Source: Burkholderiales bacterium
GTDB taxonomy: Bacteria; Pseudomonadota; Gammaproteobacteria; Burkholderiales; UBA6910
Direction of reading: 5' to 3'
NCBI GenBank assembly: GCA_026005015.1
Contig: BPKG01000006.1
Span: 27,505 to 91,504, forward strand
DNA: 64,000 bases
Shown: positions 29,580-43,937 of the stretch, in pieces
Position numbering within the stretch: the first letter of the stretch is position 1
Layout: every line of letters begins with the position of its first letter
Program-made: the position numbers and the translations under genes
Notes under the pieces: model-generated
Told to the model about the DNA's origin: nothing
The model's database searches: none
The model's input: the letters and a program-made list of their open reading frames with translations, nothing else

Positions 29580-30698
29580 GCTCGCCCCCTACGCGGCCCA
29601 CCCCGACCGCTCCCGGGGCCGCCGGCATCCCGAACCGCCCCCCACGGGCCGCAACGAATACCAGCGGGACCGGGACCGCATCGTCCACTCCACCGCGTTC
29701 CGCCGGCTCGAGTACAAGACCCAGGTGTTCGTCAACCACGAAGGGGACCTCTTCCGCACCCGGCTCACCCACAGCCTGGAGGTGGCCCAGATCGGCCGCA
29801 CCATCGCCCGCAACCTGCGCCTGAACGAGGACCTGGTGGAGGCCGTGGCCCTGGCCCACGACCTGGGCCACACCCCCTTCGGGCACGCGGGCAGGAGGCA
29901 CTGAACGGCGCCATGAAGGACCACGGCGGCTTCGAGCACAACCTGCAATCCCTGCGGGTGGTGGACCTCTTGGAAGAGCGCTACGCCGAGTTCGACGGCC
30001 TGAACCTCACCTTCGAGACCCGGGAGGGGATCCTCAAGCACTGCTCGCCCCAGAACGCCCGGGCACTAGGAGACGTGGGCCAGCGCTTTCTCCAGGGAAA
30101 GCGGCCCTCCCTGGAGGCCCAGCTCGCCAACCTGGCCGACGAGATTGCGTACAACAACCACGACGTGGACGACGGCTTGCGCTCGGGGCTACTAGAACTC
30201 GCGCAGTTGCGGGAGGTGCGCATGTTCGCCGAGCACTTGGACGAGGTTCGGCGCGCCTACCCCGGGCTCGGCGGCCGCCGGCTCATCCACGAGACGGTGC
30301 GGCGGATGATCAACACCCTGGTCAACGATCTCATCCGCCAGAGCCAGGCCCTCATCGCCGCCCACCGGCCGGCGAGCCCCGATGAGGTGCGGGAATGCCC
30401 GCCCTTGATCGCCTTCAGCCCCGAGATCGCCGAGCGGCAGGGGGAGCTCAAACGATTCCTGCGCATCCACCTCTATCAGCACTACCGGGTCGCCCGTATG
30501 ACCGCCAAGGCCAAGCGCATTCTCCTCGACCTGTTCCAGGCTTTCGTGGACGACCCGCGGCTGCTGCCCCCCCAGTTCCAGGAAAAAGCGAAGAGCCACC
30601 TGCACCGGGCGGTGGCCGACTACATCGCCGGCATGACCGACCGCTACGCCATCCGGGAGCACCAGCGCCTTTTCGCCGTGGGGGAGATTTCCTCCTAA
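29572..30698 (+). CDS. dgt: Deoxyguanosinetriphosphate triphosphohydrolase-like protein; frameshifted
   Basis: An HD-domain dNTP triphosphohydrolase that trims nucleotide pools. The first frame gives [20 protein letters not shown], the HD-type ligands [13 protein letters not shown] and [13 protein letters not shown]. It then meets a stop because one base is missing in the GGG at about 29888-29890. Adding it joins [20 protein letters not shown] and the rest without loss. Corrected length is 375 residues, which fits the shorter deoxyguanosinetriphosphatase-like group rather than E. coli Dgt. It follows aroB with an 8-bp overlap. Confidence 0.85.
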
Positions 30699-30889
30699 AG
30701 GCGGCGTTCTCCGGCCCTCCGGCAAGCGCCAAGGCCTCTCTTGCAGCGCAATATCGGGTTGCTGGTCCTATCGTGCCGGGTTACTATTAGTCACTTGCGC
30801 TTAGTTTTCGAGACGCCCCGGCAGCAAGGTTACAATCATTTGTTTTAAATAGAAATTTTTGCCGGGAGCTACCGCGACGAGGTATACAA

Positions 30890-35546
<4,657 letters not shown>

Positions 35547-35575
35547 AGTTTGTTTTAAGGCCACAGAGGCATAGC

Positions 35576-37051
35576 GTGGGAAAGATCACCGGATTCATGG
35601 AGTACCGGCGCCTCCAGGAGGCTGCCGAGCCGCCCCGGGAGCGGGTGCGCCATTACCGGGAGTTCATCCGCCCCTTGAGCGACGAGGAGGCGGCCATCCA
35701 GGGGGCGCGCTGCATGGATTGCGGCATTCCCTTTTGCATGCAGGGCTGTCCGGTCAACAACATCATTCCGGACTGGAACGACCTGGTGTACCGGGGCCGC
35801 TGGCGCGAGGCCATCGAGACCCTCCACTCCACCAACAACTTTCCCGAGTTCACGGGACGCGTCTGCCCGGCGCCCTGCGAGGAGGCGTGCACCCTGCGCA
35901 TCAACGACGATCCGGTGGGCATCAAGTCCATCGAGCACGCCATCGCCGACAAGGCTTGGGAGATGGGCTGGGTCACGCCCCAGCCGCCCAAGCGCAAGAC
36001 GGGCAAGCGCGTCGCCATCGTCGGCTCGGGGCCGGCGGGGCTCGCCTGCGCCCAGCAGTTGTCCCGGGCGGGACACGACGCGGTGGTGTTCGAGAAGGCC
36101 GACCGCATCGGCGGGCTGCTGCGCTACGGCATCCCGGACTTCAAGCTGGAGAAGTGGCTGATCGACCGGCGCCTCGCCCAAATGCAGGCCGAAGGCGTGG
36201 AATTCCGTCCCAACCATTACGTCGGCCCGGCAGATGGAGCGGAGAAGGACGGCCCCGTGACCGTCGTGGAGCCCCAGGAGCTGCTGGAAACCTTCGACGC
36301 GGTGGTGCTGGCTGGCGGGGCGGAGCAGCCCCGGGACCTGCCCATTCCGGGGCGCGAGCTCGCGGGCATCCATTTCGCGATGGAGTTCCTGCCTCTGCAG
36401 AACCGGCGCGTGGCCGGGGACCAGAACGTGCCCGAGCTATGGGCCACCGGCAAGCACGTGATCATCATCGGCGGCGGCGATACCGGCTCCGACTGCGTGG
36501 GCACGTCAAACCGCCAGGGGGCCAAATCCATCACCCAGTTCGAGCTGTTGCCCATGCCCCCGGACGTGGAACGCAACCCGGTGTGGCCCTACTGGCCGGT
36601 GCGGCTGCGCACCTCCACCTCCCACGAGGAAGGCTGCAAGCGGGAGTGGGCCGTGTCCACCAAGCGCTTCATCGGCGAAAACGGCCGGGTCAAGGCGCTG
36701 CAGGCGGTGCGGCTGCAATGGGAGAAAGACCCGGCTACGGGCCAAATGAAGATGGCCGAGATCCCGGGTTCGGAATTCGAGCTACCCGCCGATCTGGTGC
36801 TGCTCGCCATGGGCTTCGTCGGCCCGGTGCAGAAAATCCTGGAAGGTTTCGGCGTCGAGCGGGACGCCCGCGGCAACGCCAAGGCGAGCACCGAGGAGCC
36901 GGGCGCCTACCGCACCTCTGTGCCCAAGGTCTTCGCCGCCGGCGACATGCGCCGCGGGCAATCCCTCATCGTGTGGGCCATCCGGGAAGGCCGCCAGTGC
37001 GCTCGGGCCGTGGACGAGTTTCTGATGGGCCGCTCCGACCTGCCGCGATAA
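35576..37051 (+). CDS. gltD: Glutamate synthase (NADPH) small subunit
   Basis: GltD supplies electrons from NADPH through FAD and two 4Fe-4S clusters to GltB. From GTG at 35576 the protein is 491 residues, beginning [15 protein letters not shown] as in the family; ATG 35597 is a shorter alternative. N-terminal cluster cysteines lie in [17 protein letters not shown] (about 47-63) and CPAPCEEAC. The FAD fold is [18 protein letters not shown] near 150, the NADPH fold is [14 protein letters not shown] near 298, and the [16 protein letters not shown] motif is at the C-terminus. It lies 29 bp after gltB. Confidence 0.95.
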   Translation: MGKITGFMEYRRLQEAAEPPRERVRHYREFIRPLSDEEAAIQGARCMDCGIPFCMQGCPVNNIIPDWNDLVYRGRWREAIETLHSTNNFPEFTGRVCPAPCEEACTLRINDDPVGIKSIEHAIADKAWEMGWVTPQPPKRKTGKRVAIVGSGPAGLACAQQLSRAGHDAVVFEKADRIGGLLRYGIPDFKLEKWLIDRRLAQMQAEGVEFRPNHYVGPADGAEKDGPVTVVEPQELLETFDAVVLAGGAEQPRDLPIPGRELAGIHFAMEFLPLQNRRVAGDQNVPELWATGKHVIIIGGGDTGSDCVGTSNRQGAKSITQFELLPMPPDVERNPVWPYWPVRLRTSTSHEEGCKREWAVSTKRFIGENGRVKALQAVRLQWEKDPATGQMKMAEIPGSEFELPADLVLLAMGFVGPVQKILEGFGVERDARGNAKASTEEPGAYRTSVPKVFAAGDMRRGQSLIVWAIREGRQCARAVDEFLMGRSDLPR

Positions 37052-37071
37052 GCGCGATAACCGCGATAAAT

Positions 37072-38133
37072 TTGCCCAAGCTCAAGAACGACACCCTGCT
37101 CAAGGCGCTGCTGCGGGAGCCGACGCCCTACACCCCCATCTGGATCATGCGCCAAGCGGGGCGTTACCTTCCCGAGTACCACCAGACCCGGTTGCGGGCG
37201 GGCAGCTTTCTCGAGCTGTGCCGCGATCCCGATCTGGCCACCGAAGTCACCCTGCAGCCTCTGGCGCGCTTTCCCCTGGATGGGGCGATCCTGTTCTCCG
37301 ACATCCTCACCATCCCCGACGCCATGGGGCTCGGCCTGTACTTTCAGGAAGGGGAGGGGCCTCGCCTTGAGCGACCCCTGCGCAACGAGTGGGAGATCCG
37401 GGATCTCACCGTGCCCGACCCCGAGGACCACCTGGGCTACGTGCTCAAGGCCGTGGAGCAGATCCGCAAAGCCCTGGACAACGAGGTGCCCTTGATCGGC
37501 TTCTCCGGCAGCCCCTTCACCCTCGCCTGCTACATGGTGGAGGGGGGGGGAAGCCAGGATTTCCTCCACCTCAAGACCCTGCTGTATCGCCGGCCGGATT
37601 TGTTGCATCAAATTCTGGCCAAGAATACGGCCGCCGTGAGCGCCTACCTGGAAGCCCAGATCCGCCACGGGGCCCAGGCGGTCATGGTTTTCGATACCTG
37701 GGGGGGCCTGCTCTCCCGCGAGGCCTTCCACGAGTTTTCCTTGGCTTACCTGCGCCAGGTCATCGACGCGCTTCCCCGGAAATGGAACGGTCAACGGATA
37801 CCGAGCATCCTGTTCACCAAGGGGGGCGGCCAGTGGCTCGAGAGCCTGGCGGATACCGGGTGCGACGCCTTGGGCCTGGACTGGACCACAGACATCGGAG
37901 AGGCCCGCCGGCGGGTAGGGGAGCGGGTAGCGCTGCAGGGCAACCTGGACCCGGCGGTCCTGTTCGGCGAGCCCGAGACCGTGCGGCGGGAGGCGGAGAA
38001 GGTGCTGGCCAGCTACGGCCCCGGACCCGGGCACGTCTTCAACCTGGGACACGGCATCTCGCCCCATACCCCGGTGGAGAACGTGGCCGTGCTGGTGGAA
38101 AGCGTCCACGAGCTGAGCCGCCGGTACCATTGA
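37072..38133 (+). CDS. hemE: Uroporphyrinogen decarboxylase
   Basis: HemE removes four carboxyls from uroporphyrinogen III to give coproporphyrinogen III. The start is TTG at 37072, chosen because [21 protein letters not shown] matches the usual N-terminus and no ATG or GTG lies between it and the conserved [13 protein letters not shown]. The open frame upstream is gltD read in another frame. Key blocks are the signature [31 protein letters not shown] with its catalytic aspartate, [17 protein letters not shown], and [17 protein letters not shown] near the end. It is 353 residues, normal length. It lies 20 bp after gltD. Confidence 0.93.
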   Translation: MPKLKNDTLLKALLREPTPYTPIWIMRQAGRYLPEYHQTRLRAGSFLELCRDPDLATEVTLQPLARFPLDGAILFSDILTIPDAMGLGLYFQEGEGPRLERPLRNEWEIRDLTVPDPEDHLGYVLKAVEQIRKALDNEVPLIGFSGSPFTLACYMVEGGGSQDFLHLKTLLYRRPDLLHQILAKNTAAVSAYLEAQIRHGAQAVMVFDTWGGLLSREAFHEFSLAYLRQVIDALPRKWNGQRIPSILFTKGGGQWLESLADTGCDALGLDWTTDIGEARRRVGERVALQGNLDPAVLFGEPETVRREAEKVLASYGPGPGHVFNLGHGISPHTPVENVAVLVESVHELSRRYH

Positions 38134-38412
38134 GCCTGGGCCCAAAGGCGTTAGGTTTCACGGCCCCTCAACCCATGTTCCACGGTGAGTCGTTATTCAC
38201 ACGCTCTGCAAGGTACGGTTTTCCGGGCTGGAGGGGACCCCCTGGGAATAAGCGGCCCGTCTCGATGGGTTGAATTCCCAAGGGAATCGGACACTCCCCC
38301 CTTCGGTCGCGGCGTTTGCGGGTGTCGGCGGAAACCGGCCACCCGGGACCAGCGCCGCTAAAATCCACAAAGTTATCCACAATCCCGTACCCCTCGAGAC
38401 CCAGACGGCTCC
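38134..38412. other. Intergenic region hemE-priA
   Basis: These 279 bp contain no convincing coding sequence. The first 150 bp are unremarkable. The last 60 bp turn AT-rich and hold a TAAAAT hexamer at 38359-38364, a possible -10 element for priA, and a perfect DnaA box at 38373-38381. Confidence 0.6.
38373..38381 (+). promoter_or_regulatory. DnaA box upstream of priA
   Basis: TTATCCACA is an exact match to the strongest DnaA-binding consensus and lies 32 bp before the priA ATG, just downstream of a candidate -10 (TAAAAT). DnaA binding here would overlap the transcription start and could repress priA. It is a single box, so it does not indicate a replication origin. The 9-mer could also occur by chance. 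Confidence 0.5.
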
Positions 38413-40629
38413 ATGACCGAGGCGAGCGAGACCTCCGGCTTGACCATCGCCCGGGTCGCGCTGGACGTGCCCATCGATACCCTGTTCGACTACCGCATCG
38501 AGGCCGGACAGCGGGTCGCCCCCGGGGACCGGGTTCGGGTGGCCCTGGGCCGCCGTACCGCGGTGGGAGTGGTCATGGAGACCGGCTCCGAGCCCGCGGT
38601 GTCCCGGGAGCGGCTTCGGCCCATCCAGGAGGTGCTGCCCGACGAGGTGCGGCTCGCCTCGGACGTCCTGGCGCTCCTGCGCTTCTGCCAGCGCTACTAT
38701 CACTATCCCATCGGCCAAGTGGTGGCGACCGCCCTGCCCGCCGCCGCCCGCAGGGCGAAGCCGTTGCGCCTGGAGGACCCACGGCGCTATTTTCCGACCC
38801 CGAGGCTCGCGGCCGCCGGAATCGAGGTTCTGCCCCCGCGCCAGGTGCTCGCCCGCCGCCTGGCGCGGCGGCTCCTCGAGTCGGGCGGCCTGGAGGCGGC
38901 GGAGGCACGGCGCTTGTCTCCCCGCTGGCGCCCGGCTATGGCCCGCCTGCTGGCCCAGGGCCTCGCGGAGTGCCGGTCCGAACCACGGGAGCCCCGCGAG
39001 TCCGGGAACGGCACCTCCCTTCCCCCCCTCACGCCGGAACAGGCGACAGCCGCGGACCGCATCCGGGCCAACCTGGACCGGTACCACACCTGGCTCCTGC
39101 ATGGGGTCACGGGGAGCGGCAAGACGGAGGTGTACCTGCACCTCATCGCCGAAGTGGTGGCCGGCGGGCGCCAGGCCTTGATGCTGGTGCCCGAGATCAA
39201 TCTCACTCCGCAACTGGAGGAAAGGGTGCGCTCCGCCCTGCCCGGCGCCCTGGTGGTCACCCTCCACAGCGGCCTGCCGGAAGCGGAGCGCACCCGGCAC
39301 TGGCTGCTGGCCGCCACGGGCGAGGCCGACATCGTGCTGGGCACGCGGCTCGCGGTGTTCACGCCCCTTCCCCGCCTCGGCTTCCTGGTGGTGGACGAGG
39401 AGCACGATCCTTCGTTCAAGCAGCAGGAAGGGCTGCGCTACTCGGCCCGGGACCTGGCGGTCCTGCGCGCCCGCGGCCGCAACGTGCCGGTGGTGCTGGG
39501 CTCCGCCACCCCTTCCCTGGAAAGCCACGCCAATGCCCTGGCCGGTCGCTACCGGCGCCTGACCCTCACGCGCCGGGCCCACGCCGAGGCCACGCTGCCC
39601 TCCGTGCGCATCGTCGACCTGCGCGGCGCGGCCGGTCCAGGCGAGCTGCTCTCGGCGCCCCTCAGGGAGGCGCTGGGAGAACGCCTGGCCCGGGGCGAGC
39701 AGAGCCTGATCTACCTCAACCGCCGAGGGTTCGCTCCGGTGCTCTTCTGCCGTGCCTGCGGCTGGACCTCCCAGTGCCGGCGCTGCGCGGCCAAGCTGGT
39801 GTTCCACGCGGCGGACCGGCGTCTGCGCTGCCACCACTGCGGCGCCGAGGCGATGCCCCCGGCGCGCTGCCCGGACTGCGGCAGCGCCGACCTCTTGCCC
39901 CTGGGTCACGGAACCCAGCGCCTGGAAGGGGCGCTGCGGAGCGCGTTTCCCGGGATCCGGGTGCTGCGGGTGGACCGGGACTCCACCCGCCGGCGCCAAG
40001 CCTGGCCCGCCATGCGGCGCTCCATCCACGAGGGCGCGGTCGACGTGCTGGTGGGCACCCAGATGCTGGCCAAGGGCCACGACTTTTCCCGGCTCACCCT
40101 GGTAGGCATCGTGGATCCGGACGCGGCGCTCTACGCGGCGGACTTCCGCGCCTCGGAGCGCCTCTTCGCCCAGCTCATGCAGGTGGCCGGGCGCGCCGGC
40201 CGCGCGGACCGGGCGGGGGAAGTCATCCTGCAGACCCGCTTTCCCGACCATCCCCTCTACCGGGCCCTGGCGGCCCACAGCTTTGAAGCCTTCGCCGAAG
40301 CCGCCCTGGGAGAGCGCCGGGAAGCCGGCTTCCCGCCCTACGTGCACCAGGCCTTGCTGCGCGCCGCGGGCCACCGCCTGGAGGCCTGCCTCGCTTTCCT
40401 CGCTGCCGCCGCCCAGGCCGCCGGGGAAGCCCGAAAGGGCGTGAGCGTTTTCGACCCGGTACCTGCGGCGTTGCCCCGGCGCAAGGGGCTGTTCCAGGCC
40501 CAGCTCCTGGTGCAATCGGCAAGCCGCGAGGCGCTTCAGCGCTTCCTCGACGGCTGGGTCCCCCGGCTCGAACACCTCGCCGCCCGGCGGGTGCGGTGGT
40601 CCCTGGACGTGGATCCCCTCGAGTTCTGA
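38413..40629 (+). CDS. priA: Primosomal protein N' (replication restart helicase PriA)
   Basis: PriA recognises stalled forks and reloads the replisome. The 738 residues have the 3'-DNA-binding and winged-helix region at the N-terminus, then helicase motifs: Walker A GVTGSGKTEVYLHLI near 235, DEEH box VVDEEHDPSFKQQ near 330, GSATPSLES near 363. The zinc-binding cysteines are in CRACGWTSQCRRC and CHHCGAEAMPPARCPDCG around 445-495, followed by GTQMLAKGHDFSRLTLVGI and QVAGRAGRADRAGEVILQT. A 2.5-kb open frame on the opposite strand is a GC-bias shadow. Confidence 0.95.
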   Translation: MTEASETSGLTIARVALDVPIDTLFDYRIEAGQRVAPGDRVRVALGRRTAVGVVMETGSEPAVSRERLRPIQEVLPDEVRLASDVLALLRFCQRYYHYPIGQVVATALPAAARRAKPLRLEDPRRYFPTPRLAAAGIEVLPPRQVLARRLARRLLESGGLEAAEARRLSPRWRPAMARLLAQGLAECRSEPREPRESGNGTSLPPLTPEQATAADRIRANLDRYHTWLLHGVTGSGKTEVYLHLIAEVVAGGRQALMLVPEINLTPQLEERVRSALPGALVVTLHSGLPEAERTRHWLLAATGEADIVLGTRLAVFTPLPRLGFLVVDEEHDPSFKQQEGLRYSARDLAVLRARGRNVPVVLGSATPSLESHANALAGRYRRLTLTRRAHAEATLPSVRIVDLRGAAGPGELLSAPLREALGERLARGEQSLIYLNRRGFAPVLFCRACGWTSQCRRCAAKLVFHAADRRLRCHHCGAEAMPPARCPDCGSADLLPLGHGTQRLEGALRSAFPGIRVLRVDRDSTRRRQAWPAMRRSIHEGAVDVLVGTQMLAKGHDFSRLTLVGIVDPDAALYAADFRASERLFAQLMQVAGRAGRADRAGEVILQTRFPDHPLYRALAAHSFEAFAEAALGERREAGFPPYVHQALLRAAGHRLEACLAFLAAAAQAAGEARKGVSVFDPVPAALPRRKGLFQAQLLVQSASREALQRFLDGWVPRLEHLAARRVRWSLDVDPLEF

Positions 40630-40650
40630 AATGCGCACGCCGCCTTTCGG

Positions 40651-40679
40651 TTTCGCCCGGCCCCCGCGCCGACTATAAT
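40651..40679 (+). promoter_or_regulatory. Candidate sigma70 promoter of argS
   Basis: TATAAT at 40674-40679 is a perfect -10 hexamer, standing out in GC-rich surroundings, and lies 23 bp before the argS ATG. With a 17-base spacer the -35 would be TTTCGC (40651-40656), a weak match. The predicted transcript would begin about 15 nt before the start codon. Confidence 0.5.
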
Positions 40680-40702
40680 TCCGCCCTTTGATTCCCCCCT
40701 CC

Positions 40703-42448
40703 ATGCCCGCCGACACGCCCCTCGAACTTCGCGCCCATCTCGCCGAGCTGCTGCGCCAGGCGATCGCCAAGGCCGGACTGAACGCCGGTGACCTCGCTCC
40801 GGAACTGCACCGGCCCAGGCACGCCCATCTGGGGGATTACGCCACCAGCCTTGCGCTGCAGCTCGCCAAGCCCCTCGGGCGCAATCCCCGGGAGCTGGCG
40901 GCCCGGCTGATCCAGGAGATCCCCCCTTCGTCCTATGTGGAGAGAATCGAGGTGGCGGGCGGCGGCTTCATCAATTTCTTCCTCAAGCTCTCCGCCAAGC
41001 AGCGGATCGTCTCCCGGGTGCTGAGTCTCGGCGCCGAGTACGGCCGCAGCCGGCTGGGCGCCGGAACCCGGGTGCAGGTGGAATTCGTCTCCGCCAATCC
41101 CACCGGGCCCCTGCACGTGGGCCACGGACGGGGCGCGGCCTACGGGGCGAGCGTCGCCAACCTGTTGCAGGCGGTGGGGTTCGAGGTAAGCCGGGAATAC
41201 TACGTGAACGACGCGGGCCGGCAGATGGACATCCTGGCCCTGTCCACCTGGCTGCGCTACCTGGAGCTATGCGGCGTGGAGCTGCCGTTCCCGGACAACG
41301 CCTACCGAGGCGATTACGTGCGCGCCATGGCGCGGCGGCTCTTCGAGATTCACGGCACCCGATTCGCCGCCGGAGGCGAGGCCCTCTACGAAGGTGCGCC
41401 GCCTGCTGGGGACGATCCGGAACAGCGCCTGGACGCCCTCATCGCCAATGCCAAGCGCCTGTTGGGGCCGGATTACGACCGGATCCACGGCTTCGCCCTC
41501 GCCGAGCAACTGAACGACATCCGCAACGACCTCCAGGAGTTCGGCGTCGAATACGACTGTTGGTTTTCCGAGCGCTCGCTTCTCGAGTCCGGCGGCCTCG
41601 AGCGGGCGTTGAAGCTCCTGGACAGCCGCGGGCTTCTCTACCGCCGGGACGGCGCCTTGTGGTTCCCCGCCACCCGCTTCGGCGACGAAAAAGACCGGGT
41701 GGTCCAGCGGGAGAACGGGCAGTACACCTATTTCGCCTCCGACATCGCCTATCATCTCGACAAGTTCGAGCGCGGCTTCCAGCGGGTGATCGACGTCTGG
41801 GGCGCCGACCATCACGGCTACGTGCCTCGGGTCAAGGGCGCTCTGCAGGCCCTGGGGCTGGACCCGCACTGGCTCCACATCGCCCTGGTGCAATTCGCTG
41901 TGCTCTACCGCGGCGGGCAGAAGGTCTCCATGTCCACCCGCGCCGGGGAGTTCGTCACCCTGCGGGAGTTGCGGCGGGAGGTAGGCAACGACGCGGCCCG
42001 CTTCTTCTACGTGCTGCGCAAAAGCGACCAGCACCTGGATTTCGACCTGGATCTCGCCAAGTCGGAAAGCGCGGAAAACCCGGTGTACTACGTGCAGTAC
42101 GCCCACGCCCGCGTCTCCAGCGTGCTCGCCCAATGGGGCGGAGATCCGGGCGTGCTTCCCGGCGTCGACCCCTCGCCATTGACGCTCCCTCAAGAAGCCG
42201 CGCTGCTCGCCCGGCTCATGGACTATCCCGCAGTGGTGGAAAGCGCGGCCGCCGACCTGGCGCCCCACGCGCTCGCCTTCTTTCTCCGGGACCTGGCCGG
42301 AGAGTTCCACAGTTATTACAACGCCACGCCCTTCCTCGTGCCGGAAGAGCCGGTGAAGCTCGCCCGGCTCGCTCTGGTCACCGCCGTGCGGCAGGTGATC
42401 CGCAACGGCCTCGCCCTCCTGGGCGTGAGCGCACCGGATAAAATGTGA
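40703..42448 (+). CDS. argS: Arginyl-tRNA synthetase
   Basis: A class I synthetase charging tRNA-Arg, 581 residues. The N-terminal Add-1 domain (LRAHLAELLRQAIAKA) is followed by the catalytic domain, with the HIGH-type site in SANPTGPLHVGHGRGAAYG near 125 and the KMSKS-equivalent region in GGQKVSMSTRAGEFV near 408. The C-terminal anticodon domain ends in NGLALLGVSAPDKM, typical of the family. The ATG at 40703 is preferred over an in-frame TTG at 40688, which lies almost at the predicted transcript start. Confidence 0.95.
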   Translation: MPADTPLELRAHLAELLRQAIAKAGLNAGDLAPELHRPRHAHLGDYATSLALQLAKPLGRNPRELAARLIQEIPPSSYVERIEVAGGGFINFFLKLSAKQRIVSRVLSLGAEYGRSRLGAGTRVQVEFVSANPTGPLHVGHGRGAAYGASVANLLQAVGFEVSREYYVNDAGRQMDILALSTWLRYLELCGVELPFPDNAYRGDYVRAMARRLFEIHGTRFAAGGEALYEGAPPAGDDPEQRLDALIANAKRLLGPDYDRIHGFALAEQLNDIRNDLQEFGVEYDCWFSERSLLESGGLERALKLLDSRGLLYRRDGALWFPATRFGDEKDRVVQRENGQYTYFASDIAYHLDKFERGFQRVIDVWGADHHGYVPRVKGALQALGLDPHWLHIALVQFAVLYRGGQKVSMSTRAGEFVTLRELRREVGNDAARFFYVLRKSDQHLDFDLDLAKSESAENPVYYVQYAHARVSSVLAQWGGDPGVLPGVDPSPLTLPQEAALLARLMDYPAVVESAAADLAPHALAFFLRDLAGEFHSYYNATPFLVPEEPVKLARLALVTAVRQVIRNGLALLGVSAPDKM

Positions 42449-42455
42449 GCGCGCC

Positions 42456-43046
42456 ATGACCCGCGACTACAAACACGTGCGTTCCCGCGGCGCGCGCCGC
42501 GGCAGCGGCCTGCTGCTCGGCATCGTCATCGGGCTCGTGCTGGGGCTCGCCGTGGCCCTGGCGGTGGCCTGGTACCTGAGCCGGGGGCCCAGCCCCTACG
42601 TCGCCGACACCAAGCCCGAGGAGGCGGCCCCGCCGCCTTCGGCCGTGCGCGGGCTGCCCCAGCAATCCGCGCCGGCCGAAAGCGCTCCCAAGACCGAGGC
42701 CAAGCCGCGCTTCGAGTTCTACAAGATCCTGCCGGGCAAGGAGGAGGCGGTGACGCCCCAGGAGCTCCAGCAGCGCTCCGCCGCCCGCCCGGCCAGGGAG
42801 GTTTACTATCTCCAGGCCGGCGCCTTCCAGAACGCCCAGGACGCGGACAACCTGAAGGCCAAGCTCGCCCTGACCGGACTGGAGGCGAGCGTCCAGACCG
42901 CCGCCCTACCGGATAGGGGGACCTGGCACCGGGTCCGAGTGGGTCCTTACCGCAAGGTGGAAGAGGTCAACCGGGCCCAGGCGATCCTGAAACAACAGGG
43001 CATCGAGGCGGTCCTAATCAGGGTCAACGATAGCGCCACCCCGTGA
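42456..43046 (+). CDS. SPOR-domain membrane protein (FtsN-like)
   Basis: A 196-residue bitopic protein. A basic cytoplasmic tail (RDYKHVRSRGARRG) is followed by a membrane helix (about 19-41, LLLGIVIGLVLGLAVALAVAW), a Pro/Ala/Glu linker and a C-terminal SPOR domain (VYYLQAGAFQNAQDADNLKA to VLIRV, about 115-192). SPOR domains bind denuded septal glycans, so a role in division is likely. FtsN identity is inferred from architecture and from its place between argS and dsbA, which is usual in betaproteobacteria. It lies 7 bp after argS. Confidence 0.88.
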   Translation: MTRDYKHVRSRGARRGSGLLLGIVIGLVLGLAVALAVAWYLSRGPSPYVADTKPEEAAPPPSAVRGLPQQSAPAESAPKTEAKPRFEFYKILPGKEEAVTPQELQQRSAARPAREVYYLQAGAFQNAQDADNLKAKLALTGLEASVQTAALPDRGTWHRVRVGPYRKVEEVNRAQAILKQQGIEAVLIRVNDSATP

Positions 43047-43065
43047 ATTCGAGCAAGGAGACAGC

Positions 43066-43707
43066 ATGCGCCTAGCCCACCGGCTCGCCCTCGGCATTTT
43101 CGCCGCCTCGATCGCCGCCGCTGCGGCCCGCGCGGAGATCGTCGCCGGCCGCGATTACCTGGTGTTGAATCCGGCCCAACCCACCGCGGCCGAAGGCAAG
43201 GTAGAGGTGATCGAGTTCTTCTGGTACGGCTGCCCGCACTGCTACGAGCTGCATCCCTATCTCAAGCAATGGCTCAAGCAGAAACCCCAGGACGTGGAAT
43301 TCCGCTACGTGCCGGCCGTCGCCCGGGAGAGCTGGGTGCCGGGAGCCAAGCTCTTTTACACGCTGGAGGCCCTGGGCGAGCTGGAGCGGTTGAACGACCG
43401 GGTGTACGACGCCATCCACCTGGAGCAGGTGGACCTGAACGACGAGGGGGTGCTGCTGGACTGGATGGCCAAGCAGGGCGTGGACCGGCGGAAGTTCCTC
43501 GACACCTACAACTCCTTCGCGGTGCAGGCCAAGGTGGCCAAGGCCCGGCAGATGGCCCGGGATTACCGGCTCCGGGGCGTACCGACCCTGGTGGTGGACG
43601 GCAAATACCTCACCTCCGGCACCCATGCAGGGTCGCTGCAAGGCGCCGTGGCCGTCATGGACCAGTTGGTGAGAAAGGCGCGCGCGGAACGCCCCCGCAG
43701 CCGCTGA
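43066..43707 (+). CDS. dsbA: Thiol:disulfide interchange protein DsbA
   Basis: A periplasmic dithiol oxidase of 213 residues. The signal peptide is cleaved near ARAE (about residue 24). The thioredoxin fold has the active site FFWYGCPHCYELHPYL, and the cis-proline loop is in GVPTLVVDGKYLTSG near 170. It follows the SPOR gene by 19 bp in the usual argS-SPOR-dsbA order. Confidence 0.94.
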   Translation: MRLAHRLALGIFAASIAAAAARAEIVAGRDYLVLNPAQPTAAEGKVEVIEFFWYGCPHCYELHPYLKQWLKQKPQDVEFRYVPAVARESWVPGAKLFYTLEALGELERLNDRVYDAIHLEQVDLNDEGVLLDWMAKQGVDRRKFLDTYNSFAVQAKVAKARQMARDYRLRGVPTLVVDGKYLTSGTHAGSLQGAVAVMDQLVRKARAERPRSR

Positions 43708-43742
43708 AGCGGGATTTTCCGGACCAGTGCGGCGCGCATCAC

Positions 43743-43913
43743 CGGCGCTTGAGCGCCGACGAGACCGTCCGGCGTGTCGTGGCGGCGATCGACGCCGGCC
43801 TCCGGCTCGCCGCCATTCCCTGGCGGATGGCCGTCTCGGCCTGCATTCCGGCGGCACTGCCGCCGGCGGGGTACGACGTCCTGTGCGTCCGGGCCCCGTG
43901 CAAGCCGCGGGGG
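43743..43913 (+). pseudogene. C-terminal remnant of an SDR-family oxidoreductase
   Basis: In one plus-strand frame just after dsbA the translation reads LSADETVRRVVAAID, then LRLAAIPWRMAV, then PPAGYDVLCVRAPCKPRG. This resembles the last 55-60 residues of the short-chain dehydrogenase that usually follows dsbA in betaproteobacteria (the pattern around IPWxMAV and YDxxxxRAPxKPR). The remaining 200 or so residues, with the Rossmann fold and YxxxK site, are absent: dsbA ends only 35 bp earlier. No stop follows in frame. I infer an internal deletion that left a scrap. The similarity is recalled, not computed. Confidence 0.5.
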
Positions 43914-43937
43914 ATCGGGGCAGACAGTGGAGCCCCC

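Noticed and set aside
38373..38381. DnaA box as part of a replication origin
   Set aside because: It is a single box; there is no cluster, no AT-rich unwinding element and no dnaA/dnaN neighbours.
38197..40770. 857-codon open frame on the minus strand opposite priA
   Set aside because: Low-complexity, His/Gly/Arg-rich translation without domains; it mirrors a well-supported gene and arises from high GC at third positions.
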